Source: Halorubrum salinarum
GTDB taxonomy: Archaea > Halobacteriota > Halobacteria > Halobacteriales > Haloferacaceae
Length of the DNA: 64,000 nucleotides
Assembly: GCF_013267195.1 (NCBI RefSeq)
Contig: NZ_CP053943.1
Coordinates: 91,205-155,204 of the forward strand
Reading direction: 5' to 3'
The notes beneath the pieces are model-generated. The model saw only the letters and a program-made list of their open reading frames with translations, was not told where the DNA came from and made no database searches. Below, one piece after another: positions 55,109 through 63,190 of this stretch. Both the position numbers and the translations under genes were made by a program. Position 1 is the stretch's first letter. The number at the start of each line of letters is the position of its first letter.

Positions 55109-57022
55109 ATGTCCAGACAGGTCTCGGATTATTTGTCTGAAATAAATGACCATATCTTTCTTCCCGGCCTCCAGCGGGAGTTTGTCTGGAATCCCAGGCA
55201 GATTGAGGAACTGTTCGATTCATTGATTCGAGACTATCCAATCGGAGCCATAACGGAATGGAGAGTTCGAGCGGCCAATATCAGCGACTACAACTCGTAT
55301 AATTTCCTGCGGATGTACGTTGCCGATGACTATCGGCCGCCGGATCCAGTTTTGGCGGAATACGACCTCTACAATCAGGAGGTTGAAGACAAAGAACCGG
55401 AGATTCTGATTATAGACGGCCAGCAGCGCCTGAACTCGCTCTATATCGGTGTCGAGGGTGGAATTACCGTATATAATGGCGGACGGGGGAAGCCCAGTGA
55501 TGAGCTTCAGTACTGGGAAGGCCAGCGGCTGTGTGTTGACCTATTCGGCCACCCAGAGTACGATCGCGACGATACAGCAGGCGACTACGAGTTTGAGTTC
55601 AAATCAACAGGGAAGTTTGGGGGCGCGGACGAGACCGGCTATTCTTTGACCGGCGAGACGCGACACCTGTGGATGCCGGTCGGGGAGTTATGGAACGGAG
55701 ACGACGAAGGGGGCTCCGGGAACTCCACGGTACTTGAAGGAAGAGCACTGAGCGAAGTCGTCGATGAATACGTGGATACCGCCGAACTGAGGGCGGACAA
55801 CGAAACCCGCTATCAACTGCGCAGTATTTCGATGGCCGTCGCGAGAGACATTACGAGCAACGTTCTACAAGACGATCTCGAAACGGACAGTACGAACAAG
55901 GATAGATCCGAAATTCCCGAGATATTCACGAGGCTGAATATGGAGGGCTCTGATCCGAAGCCCTACCAGCTCCTTCTCTCAAAACTAATGAGTTATTGGC
56001 CGTACGCGGAAGAGGAGAATGAGCGAATCAATCCTCGGGAGGTCATCCAAGATTGGATTGACGAATTTAAACAGAAGTTCCCTCAGTATGAACAAGAAAT
56101 CGATCGAAAGCTGTTCCTCCGGTATACCGCATACCTAGTCGGAACAGACCTCCTCCGGAGCAATCTTAGCAGTATCGACGAAGAAAGAATGGACGAGATG
56201 CGCGAGCGGTGGCTGTATAATGAGCCCGTCGTTGCCGGACGGCGCTTCGAGTGGTTTCGGACATCGCTCGAGAAGGCATTCCAGACAGTAATCGAGAGCG
56301 GGATTCGGAGCTCGGTTATGAACACAATGCCGATCTTCGCCCTGCTTGGCGTGTTCTATTACCAGAACCCGGATGCTGAGGTCTCCGACGCGAACCGCGA
56401 GAGTGTTTTCCAGTTCGTCGCAAGAGCCCTCTTGCTGAACAAGTACTACCAGGTTCTGACCTACGGCAAGTGCCGCAACTGGATGCGATACCTTCGTGAA
56501 TGGGAACCAGACACCAACGAACCAATCGTTTTCCCTGGAGACGAACTATTTGAATCAGAGAACATCAGCCCATCTGCTGAAGACATCCGTCGAGTCGTAG
56601 CCAACGCTCGTTACGAGAGCAGTCCAGGAGAGCCTGTATTTACCGACACAGACGTCACAGCAGTACTCGGCCTCATCGAGGAATCGTATACGCAATCGAC
56701 GTCCACCAGTATTGGCGACTACTCGGTTGACCACATCTACCCGAAAAGCAGGAAAGAGTCCGTATCCGAATCTATTGGAGAGACTGTTGATCTTAATCGA
56801 ATCGGGAATCTACAGCTGTTGCCACACGAGATGAACGAAGAGATCAAAAGCGACCAGTGGCCCCACGACTGGTTGGACGACCTCGGCAACGCCGAGGCCG
56901 AGCGTATCCAACGTGTCAATCAGTATCCCGATATCGAGCCGACCCCGGAGAACGCACAAGCGTTTATTCAGGCTCGCGAAGAGCAGATTACCGACTACTT
57001 GATAGACAAATACGTAAAGTAA
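55109..57022 (+). CDS. GmrSD-like DUF262/HNH restriction enzyme, second copy
   Basis: This 637-residue protein has a DUF262 domain (FLPGLQREFVWNPRQIEELFDSL and IIDGQQRLNSLY, about residues 17-105) and a C-terminal HNH-type motif VDHIYPKS with NRIGNLQLLPHEMNEEIKSD. It is a distinct subfamily from the 33692-36133 enzyme. Likely a nucleotide-dependent nuclease against modified phage DNA. It sits among replication and repair genes, divergent from SRAP. Confidence 0.88.
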   Translation: MSRQVSDYLSEINDHIFLPGLQREFVWNPRQIEELFDSLIRDYPIGAITEWRVRAANISDYNSYNFLRMYVADDYRPPDPVLAEYDLYNQEVEDKEPEILIIDGQQRLNSLYIGVEGGITVYNGGRGKPSDELQYWEGQRLCVDLFGHPEYDRDDTAGDYEFEFKSTGKFGGADETGYSLTGETRHLWMPVGELWNGDDEGGSGNSTVLEGRALSEVVDEYVDTAELRADNETRYQLRSISMAVARDITSNVLQDDLETDSTNKDRSEIPEIFTRLNMEGSDPKPYQLLLSKLMSYWPYAEEENERINPREVIQDWIDEFKQKFPQYEQEIDRKLFLRYTAYLVGTDLLRSNLSSIDEERMDEMRERWLYNEPVVAGRRFEWFRTSLEKAFQTVIESGIRSSVMNTMPIFALLGVFYYQNPDAEVSDANRESVFQFVARALLLNKYYQVLTYGKCRNWMRYLREWEPDTNEPIVFPGDELFESENISPSAEDIRRVVANARYESSPGEPVFTDTDVTAVLGLIEESYTQSTSTSIGDYSVDHIYPKSRKESVSESIGETVDLNRIGNLQLLPHEMNEEIKSDQWPHDWLDDLGNAEAERIQRVNQYPDIEPTPENAQAFIQAREEQITDYLIDKYVK

Positions 57023-57103
57023 AGAGAGAACTGCAAGTCGCAGTTTCCTTAGAATTTTCACAGAAATCAAACTGAGACACCGGCCTACTGAGCTCCCCAC
57101 GTA

Positions 57104-57146
57104 TTAACCAACAGGCAGAGGGCGTATGCATCCAATTGTTGGTTAA
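57104..57146. promoter_or_regulatory. long inverted repeat IR2 (TTAACCAACA type)
   Basis: Perfect arms TTAACCAACA (57104-57113) and TGTTGGTTAA (57137-57146) 23 bases apart, preceded by CGTA and followed by CGGAGG. It lies in the 280-bp gap upstream of the RecA-like/PolB operon (start 57303). Second copy of the element found at 54873 and 63067. Confidence 0.75.
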
Positions 57147-57302
57147 CGGAGGAGGCGCCTCATATCGGAATTGTTCTCGGAAGTGTACATCCTAACACGA
57201 AAACACGCAAACAGCGACGCCACTCGTTGTATTCTGGTCGATTCCCTGAAACGCGGAAGCGACACGCCGCGGCTTATCGGGAATGTGGACCTCTAGTCGA
57301 GT

Positions 57303-58247
57303 ATGGGAGAACACTCAACGTCGAACCGATTGGCGGTGGACCAGCCGACACGGGGCGCTGACCGCAATCGGTCCCTCGCTGACCAGGCCGATCCGACTAC
57401 GGACGAAATGCTGCTGCCGCAACTCGACGACGGCATCACCCTACTCGACGTCGAAGGAGGCCGCGGCGTCCCGATCCTGCAGTCGCTCGTACTCGACCAT
57501 CTCCTCCTGCAAGACGGGCCCGCCTTCTGGGTCGACGCAAACGGACACGCGACAACGACGACACTCGCTCAGATCGCGCCCAGCCAACGGTTGCTCAACC
57601 GAATCCACGTCGCCCGTGGATTTACCGCCTACCAACACTACGGCGCCGTCTGTGGTCTCCCGACGGCAGTGAACAAGTCGATCCAGATATCCACCACCGA
57701 CGCCGGGACGGCCGGTCGAGGAGCACCAGGTCGTGACGAGGATACGTCGCCCCACACGCCCGCCCTCATCGTCGCCCCGGCCGTCGACGCCCAGTATCGC
57801 ACCGACGATACCCTCGGCGAGACCCACGCGAAAACCCTTCAGGCTCGAACTCTCGCCCGGTTGGCGACCTACGCCGAGGGGTACGACATCCCGGTGCTCG
57901 TTACGCGAAACGAACGAAACGAATTCACCGAGCCAGTCGCGACGGTCGCCGACCACCATCTGGAGTGTGAGCAAACCCGGATGGGGCCACGGGTCGTCGG
58001 CGAAGACTTCGAGACGCTCGTCTATCCCGTCGACGACGGCGCGTACTACCAGACGACGTTCGCGTACTGGCGGCAGCTGCTCGCGGCACGCGCCACGCAG
58101 GTCGGCGTGGAACCGACGACGCCGGCGCCGTCGACGCCGACCCCGGAGGGTGTCGGAACGGGCGTCACAGCTGACGGTAAGACGGTCGCGGCCACCGCGG
58201 ATCCCCTGCTCGATGCGTGGACGGCGACCGGGACAGGAGGGCGATAG
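57303..58247 (+). CDS. degenerate RecA/RadA-like protein in polymerase operon
   Basis: This 314-residue protein resembles a RecA/RadB core: GITLLDVEGGRGVPILQSLVLDHLL at the place of the P-loop, WVDANGHATTTTLAQIAP, HVARGFTAYQHYGAV and a Walker B-like PALIVAPAVDAQY. The Walker A GxxxxGK(T/S) is absent (GGRGVPIL), so ATP binding is doubtful. It leads an operon with a small protein and a PolB2-like polymerase, much as ImuA-type proteins accompany bacterial lesion-bypass polymerases (analogy, not homology claim). Confidence 0.68.
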   Translation: MGEHSTSNRLAVDQPTRGADRNRSLADQADPTTDEMLLPQLDDGITLLDVEGGRGVPILQSLVLDHLLLQDGPAFWVDANGHATTTTLAQIAPSQRLLNRIHVARGFTAYQHYGAVCGLPTAVNKSIQISTTDAGTAGRGAPGRDEDTSPHTPALIVAPAVDAQYRTDDTLGETHAKTLQARTLARLATYAEGYDIPVLVTRNERNEFTEPVATVADHHLECEQTRMGPRVVGEDFETLVYPVDDGAYYQTTFAYWRQLLAARATQVGVEPTTPAPSTPTPEGVGTGVTADGKTVAATADPLLDAWTATGTGGR

Positions 58248-58249
58248 CG

Positions 58250-58555
58250 ATGGGGCGCACAAACCCGACGTACCGGGATGCACTCCGGGCCATCGAAGAG
58301 CGGTGGGCGGAGTTCCGCCGGGCACTGCGGCGTCGCGACCAGCCACGATTTGACCAGCTGTTCGAGTACGCCCGCGAGCACGCCGACGCGAGCGGACTGT
58401 TGAACCACCAGAACCCGCTGCTGCCGGCGCTACTCAGCATCGATCTCGAACAGGAGGCCCGCCTCGACGACCACGAAGAGCGCCTCGAGGAACTCGAAGC
58501 CGCGGTCGCAACAAGCGATGACCAGGAGAGTGCCCCACCGGACGCGAACCCGTGA
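58250..58555 (+). CDS. small coiled-coil protein in polymerase operon
   Basis: This 101-residue charged protein has long helices (YRDALRAIEERWAEFRRALRRRDQ, then ARLDDHEERLEELEAAVA) and no known domain. It lies 2 bp after the RecA-like gene and its stop lies 2 bp from the polymerase ATG, so all three genes are coupled. It may bridge the RecA-like protein and the polymerase. Confidence 0.78.
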   Translation: MGRTNPTYRDALRAIEERWAEFRRALRRRDQPRFDQLFEYAREHADASGLLNHQNPLLPALLSIDLEQEARLDDHEERLEELEAAVATSDDQESAPPDANP

Positions 58556-58557
58556 CG

Positions 58558-60726
58558 ATGCCGTTCAGTATCGACTTTCTGGACGACGGCCGCGTCCTAG
58601 AGTGGGAGGCAACCGCCGACGGCGCCGTCGCGACCGAGCGCCAAGACTACACCCCACGCTTCTACGTCGCCGCTCGCGACCCAGAGACCGACCTCGACCT
58701 CACAACGCTCCAGTCGGTGTACGACCAGCACCCGGACGTCGTCGCGACCGAGATGGTTACGCGACGCCCCGGCTTTCGACGAGACGAGGAGACCGTTCTC
58801 GCGGTCAACGTCGCCCACATCGACCGCGTCACCCCACTCGCCCGGCAGGCACGCCAGCTGTCGGCCTATCCAGTCGGGGATCTCGCCTGCTTCAACGTGG
58901 ACTTCTCGCGAGAGTTCCGATACTGTCTGGAGACCGGCGCCGATCCGACGCCGGCGAGCGAACTGTCGACGCTCCGGCTCAGCGTCCCAGTGACCGAAAC
59001 GAGCAACGACGTCTACGGCGAGCTGACCGTCGCCGGCGACGCCGTCACCGGCTCGCCGACGGATATCCTGACCGCCGTCCAAGGGGCACTCGACGCGCAC
59101 GATCCGGACGTCCTGGTCTGCTCAACCAGCGAGATCATCCCGACCCTGTACGAGATGGCGACGGACGCCGGCGTCGACGACTTCTCGCTGAGTCGGTGGC
59201 CGGACGTCGACTACCAGCAGCTCGCGAGCCGGTCGACGTACTCGAGCTACGGCCGCGTCGGCCACTCGCCGGCGCGGTACAACGTGCCCGGCCGGGCGAT
59301 TATCGACGAGTCGAACACGTTCTTCTACGGGGAGACGAACCTCGACGGCGTCCTCGACCTCGTGTCGCGCTCGAAAAAACCCGTTCAGGAGCTCGCGTGG
59401 GCGTCGATCGGGAACGTGCTCACGGCGATCCAGATCTGCGAGGCCCACGACCGCGACGTCCTCGTGCCGTGGAACTCCTGGCGCCACGAGTTCTACAAGC
59501 CGATGGGGACGCTCCACGACGCCGACCGTGGCGGCTTCATCTTCGCCCCCGAGGTCGGCCTCCACGAGAACGTCCACGAACTCGACTTCTCCTCGTTGTA
59601 CCCGAACATCATCTGTACCCGGAACGTCTCGCCGGACGTCATCCGGTGTGAGTGCCACAGCGACCGCGACGACGTCCCCGGCCTCGGGTACTCGATCTGC
59701 GACGACCGGGGCTACCTCGTCGACGTGCTACAGCCGATCATCGACGCGCGCGACGAGATCAAGGCGGCCATCCGTCGCGAGACGGATCGGAACGACCCCG
59801 ACGAGGACCGACTGGCGGAACTCGAGGGACGATCGGGCGCACTGAAGTGGATCCTCGTCGCTTGCTTCGGCTATCAAGGGTTCAGCAACGCGAAGTTCGG
59901 GCGTATCGAGTGCCACGAGGCGATCAATGCGTTCGCTCGCGAGATCCTGCTGACGGCGAAACAGCGGCTGGAAGCCGGCGGCTGGCGCGTCGTACACGGC
60001 ATCGTCGACTCTATCTGGGTGACCCCGGACCCCGACGTCGACGACGATGCCCGCGAGGACCTCGAGGCGCTTGCGACGGAGATTACGGAGCGCGTCGAGA
60101 TCCGGCTCGAACACGAGGCCCACTATGACTGGGTGGCGTTCGTACCGCAACGCGAGAGTGACGCTGGCGCGTTGACGAAATACTTCGGCAAGGTCGCCGG
60201 CGACGACGACTTCAAGGTCAGAGGCATCGAAGCCCGGCAGCGCTCGACCCCGCCGTTCATCGAGGACGTCCAGCGGGACTGTCTCGACCAGCTCGATGCC
60301 ACGCGGTCACCGGACGCGGTACTCGGACGGCTCGAACGAGCAATCGGCGAACTACAGGCGGGCAACGTAGAAGTAGAGCGGCTCGTTGAGCGGAACCGTG
60401 TCTCCAAGCCGCTGGAAGGCTACTCACAGAATACCCAGAACGTGGCCGCCTTGAAGCGAGTCCGCGAGCAGGACCTAGCAGTCCACCCGGGCCAGGATAT
60501 CGAGTACGTGGTCGTCGACGACGACAAATCCTCGCGAGACCGGGTCGCCCTCGCCCACGAGGAGATCGAGACCTACGACGCCTCGTACTATGAAACGCAG
60601 CTGGTCAGAGCCGTCGAGAGCGTGTTTTCACCCCTCGGATGGGACCGAACCGATATTCGCCGGGAGCTCTCCGGTGAGAGGGACGCCGTTTTGACCTGGT
60701 TCGGAGCCTCCAACGAACTGTCGTAG
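58558..60726 (+). CDS. family B DNA polymerase, PolB2-like
   Basis: This 722-residue protein has motif A DFSSLYPNII (D343), motif B K430 followed by FGYQGFSNAKFG, and a motif C reduced to GIVDSIW (D484), where the usual DTDS has lost its first Asp. The N-terminal exonuclease region (about 140-200) lacks recognisable DxE and following acidic motifs, so proofreading is unlikely. These traits match archaeal PolB2-type polymerases, linked to lesion bypass. A GTG at 58552 overlapping the previous stop is an alternative start. Confidence 0.88.
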   Translation: MPFSIDFLDDGRVLEWEATADGAVATERQDYTPRFYVAARDPETDLDLTTLQSVYDQHPDVVATEMVTRRPGFRRDEETVLAVNVAHIDRVTPLARQARQLSAYPVGDLACFNVDFSREFRYCLETGADPTPASELSTLRLSVPVTETSNDVYGELTVAGDAVTGSPTDILTAVQGALDAHDPDVLVCSTSEIIPTLYEMATDAGVDDFSLSRWPDVDYQQLASRSTYSSYGRVGHSPARYNVPGRAIIDESNTFFYGETNLDGVLDLVSRSKKPVQELAWASIGNVLTAIQICEAHDRDVLVPWNSWRHEFYKPMGTLHDADRGGFIFAPEVGLHENVHELDFSSLYPNIICTRNVSPDVIRCECHSDRDDVPGLGYSICDDRGYLVDVLQPIIDARDEIKAAIRRETDRNDPDEDRLAELEGRSGALKWILVACFGYQGFSNAKFGRIECHEAINAFAREILLTAKQRLEAGGWRVVHGIVDSIWVTPDPDVDDDAREDLEALATEITERVEIRLEHEAHYDWVAFVPQRESDAGALTKYFGKVAGDDDFKVRGIEARQRSTPPFIEDVQRDCLDQLDATRSPDAVLGRLERAIGELQAGNVEVERLVERNRVSKPLEGYSQNTQNVAALKRVREQDLAVHPGQDIEYVVVDDDKSSRDRVALAHEEIETYDASYYETQLVRAVESVFSPLGWDRTDIRRELSGERDAVLTWFGASNELS

Positions 60727-60741
60727 TGGACCCCACCCCTG

Positions 60742-60840
60742 GTTTCCGTCGTTTCGATCCAACCCCACGTTTCCGACGTAATTTCCGACCCCCCTCGTTT
60801 CCGTCGTTTCCTCACGCCCCACCCCGGATTTCCGTCGTCC
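60742..60840 (+). repeat. four ORB-like iterons downstream of orc1/cdc6
   Basis: GTTTCCGTCGTTT (60742-60754), CCCCACGTTTCCGACGTAA (60763-60781), CCCCTCGTTTCCGTCGTTT (60791-60809) and CCCCGGATTTCCGTCGTCC (60822-60840) lie in one orientation between the polymerase stop and the Orc1 stop. They match the elements of the origin region at 62151-62705, so the initiator gene is flanked on both sides. Confidence 0.7.
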
Positions 60841-60865
60841 GCACCCACTCAGTAGTAGGGGGTCA

Positions 60866-62098
60866 CTACTCGCGAGTCCAGTCCTGCATCCGGCTGTCCT
60901 CGAGGATCGTCTCGCGGACAACCTGGGGATCTTCGATGAGTCGGTTCTGGAGGTGGATGCCGCCCGCACTCCCCTTGTTGATCTTCTCGATTTCGACAAC
61001 CCCGAGGAAGGCTTGCTCTTTCAGGATGTCGCGGAACCGGCGGACGGAGAGGATATCCATATCGAGATGGTTGCAGATGCGTTCGTACTGGTCGTACACC
61101 CGGCTCGTGAGGAACGCATCGTCGTTGCTGTTGACACTCAGCTCCGTGAGCGCCAGCAACGCCGCCTTCGCCTGCGTGGGTGCGCCGTTCACGAGTTCTC
61201 TGAACCGGTCCTTTTCGGCGTGCTGCTGTGCCTGGCGGACGTGTTCCTCCGTCACCTGCTCTGCTCCGGCCTCGTAGGCGACCTCCCCTGCGTGGCGAAG
61301 AATGTCGATCGCCTTCCGAGCGTCGCCGTGTTCCTGCGCGGCGAAGGCCGCCGAGAGCGGAATCACGTCCTCCGAAAGGACGCCGTCCTGGAAGGCGTCC
61401 TCACGGTTGAACATAATCTCCCGGAGCTGGTTGGCGTCGTATGGCTTGAAGAACAGCTCCTTGTGCTGGAAGCTGCTTTTCACGCGCTCGTTCACGTTGT
61501 CGACGTACTGGATCTTGTTGCTGATCGCGATGACGCCGACGCTACAGTCGATTTTCCCCGCCTCCTCAGCGCGCGAGAGCTTCATCAACACGCTGTCGTC
61601 GTTCATCAGATCGATCTCGTCGAGGATGATGATCACAGAATCAAATTGAGCGTCGAGCGTCTTCCAGAGGAGTTTGTAGTATTTCGACGTACTGAGGCCG
61701 GTATGTGGGACGGAGATTCCAGTCGAAGATTCATCGTTCAGCTTCGCGGCCAGTGAGGAGATCGCCTGAGTCTCCGTGTTGTCTTCAGCACAGTCGATAT
61801 ACGCTGTTCCAATTTCGACGCCATCCTGAGCGGCATTTTGAGCTCGTTGACAGACGTGTTTTGAAACGAGAGATTTGCCGGTCCCCGTTTTCCCGTAGAT
61901 CATCACGTTTTCCGGGGAGTACCCGTGGACAGCACCGTTGAGACGTTTCGCGAGCTTCGAGATTTCCTCGTCGCGACCGACGATCCGGTCAGCCTCCGGA
62001 ACGTGGCCGATTTTCAGGAGATCCTTGTTCGCGAAGATACGATGCCCGGATTCAAAGAGTGGATCGTCGACAGAACTGGGTGAAGAGTCGGGCGTCAT
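60866..62098 (-). CDS. Orc1/Cdc6 family replication initiator
   Basis: This 410-residue AAA+ protein has Walker A GKTGTGKS (69-76), Walker B IIILDEID (156-163), sensor 1 VGVIAISNK and a C-terminal winged helix (LTSRVYDQYERICNHLDMDILSVRRFRDIL). It is a full-length plasmid Orc1/Cdc6. It is surrounded by CCCCACGTTTCCGTCGTAA iterons on both sides, the usual arrangement of a haloarchaeal origin with its cognate initiator. Confidence 0.95.
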   Translation of the reverse strand: MTPDSSPSSVDDPLFESGHRIFANKDLLKIGHVPEADRIVGRDEEISKLAKRLNGAVHGYSPENVMIYGKTGTGKSLVSKHVCQRAQNAAQDGVEIGTAYIDCAEDNTETQAISSLAAKLNDESSTGISVPHTGLSTSKYYKLLWKTLDAQFDSVIIILDEIDLMNDDSVLMKLSRAEEAGKIDCSVGVIAISNKIQYVDNVNERVKSSFQHKELFFKPYDANQLREIMFNREDAFQDGVLSEDVIPLSAAFAAQEHGDARKAIDILRHAGEVAYEAGAEQVTEEHVRQAQQHAEKDRFRELVNGAPTQAKAALLALTELSVNSNDDAFLTSRVYDQYERICNHLDMDILSVRRFRDILKEQAFLGVVEIEKINKGSAGGIHLQNRLIEDPQVVRETILEDSRMQDWTRE

Positions 62099-62150
62099 TG
62101 AATATCACACGGTGTGAGCGGGGGGAGTATAAATCTAGTGGAGAACGCCA

Positions 62151-62705
62151 CCCCACGTTTCCGACGTTCCTTGTCCGATATCAGCCGGAAAATGCCGTAA
62201 TTCGGTGGAATTGGATTGCTGACAATATAGCCGCGTTTCCGACGTGAGAGAGGAAACCCGTAGACGGAAGCATCGCCTCGATGTCGAATCCCGAACCCAC
62301 ACACCCCACGTTTCCGTCGTAATCACCGAACAGGTGGGGAGGGGACTCGAAGAAGACGTCCACGACGAGATACCAAAGACGAGAGCGGCCTATCCGTCCA
62401 ATACTGGCCGTCTACAGAAGCAGCTGGAAAGGATCGTTTCATCTGAGGGGGCGAAGTACTTCGCTCCTTCATCGGTCGAAGTACACTTAATGAGCGTTTC
62501 TCAGCTATACCACTTTAATCTATGTGTTGCAGAAGTTAGTTCATCTCTAGATTGGTTCTAGGTCAACAGAATTAGTGGCTGTATAGCACTATCGTAGCCT
62601 CTCCCTACGCCGTCGTGGAGAAACGACGGAAACGCGGGGGGTGTGGTCCCTTCGAAATCAGCGCCACCCCCGCCACCAACATCCAGTTACGACGGAAACG
62701 TGGGG
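62151..62705. other. candidate replication origin with inverted ORB-like elements
   Basis: Three iterons in plus orientation (62151-62169, 62231-62247, 62304-62322) face two in minus orientation (62621-62640, 62687-62705). The best pair, CCCCACGTTTCCGTCGTAA at 62304 and its exact reverse complement at 62687, is identical over 19 bases. Between them lies an AT-rich stretch (about 62470-62600) suitable as an unwinding element. The region is adjacent to the start of the Orc1/Cdc6 gene. No gene is present in this 630-bp stretch. Confidence 0.78.
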
Positions 62706-62728
62706 TGGGTGTCCTCCATCATCGAGTT

Positions 62729-63052
62729 TTACTCGTCCGGGTTGACCGGACCCTTGTACTGAGAACGAATCTTCTCTCCCTCCCGCCACTGCCAGTAGTA
62801 GTAGCGATTGTCGTTGATTTCCTTAATCGTGATCGTTGCTTTGGCCGGGACGTCGTCCGGAAGATCGTCTGGTCGTTCTTCGACCTCTTCTTGATCTGCC
62901 GACTCCTCGAGACGGGCCTCTCGTTCCTTGTGCTCGGCGAGCGCCTCAGCGTACGTTGCAACGTCTCGAAGCTGCTCCGGGTCCGACTCGTTGAGCGTGT
63001 TGACGATCTCCGTCGGGAGGTTCGCCGGTGGGGTCGGGGGTTCGTAGGACAT
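62729..63052 (-). CDS. small plasmid protein (DUF6788-like)
   Basis: This 107-residue protein has a helical charged middle (QLRDVATYAEALAEHKEREARLEE), and a C-terminal beta motif YYYWQWREGEKIRSQYKGPV like DUF6788. Such proteins are common beside haloarchaeal origins and transposon-like genes; function unknown. It runs toward the origin region, and its start is 15 bp from inverted repeat IR3. Confidence 0.78.
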   Translation of the reverse strand: MSYEPPTPPANLPTEIVNTLNESDPEQLRDVATYAEALAEHKEREARLEESADQEEVEERPDDLPDDVPAKATITIKEINDNRYYYWQWREGEKIRSQYKGPVNPDE

Positions 63053-63066
63053 CGGCTACTCTCGTA

Positions 63067-63107
63067 TTAACCAACACGGCCCACGAATCCATAGTTTTGT
63101 TGGTTAA
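63067..63107. promoter_or_regulatory. long inverted repeat IR3 (TTAACCAACA type)
   Basis: Perfect arms TTAACCAACA (63067-63076) and TGTTGGTTAA (63098-63107) 21 bases apart, preceded by CGTA. It lies between divergent genes starting at 63052 (minus) and 63191 (plus, a winged-helix regulator). Third copy of the element. Confidence 0.75.
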
Positions 63108-63160
63108 GACGATGGAGACGACTCTCGTGCCTGCTGACTGTAACACTACTCGAAACTTCT

Positions 63161-63169
63161 TTATATATA
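63161..63169 (+). promoter_or_regulatory. TATA element for terminal regulator gene
   Basis: TTATATATA lies about 27 bases upstream of the GTG at 63191, consistent with a leaderless transcript and supporting that start. Confidence 0.6.
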
Positions 63170-63190
63170 AGTTTCGTACTATGTTACACC

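Noticed and set aside
57905..57930. AACGAAACGAACGAAACGA-like unit inside the RecA-like gene as an extra partition site
   Set aside because: A single short occurrence in coding sequence (TRNERNEF); too little to separate from chance.
62151..62705. CRISPR-like direct repeats near Orc1/Cdc6
   Set aside because: Elements occur in both orientations with irregular spacing and flank an initiator gene, which fits an origin instead.
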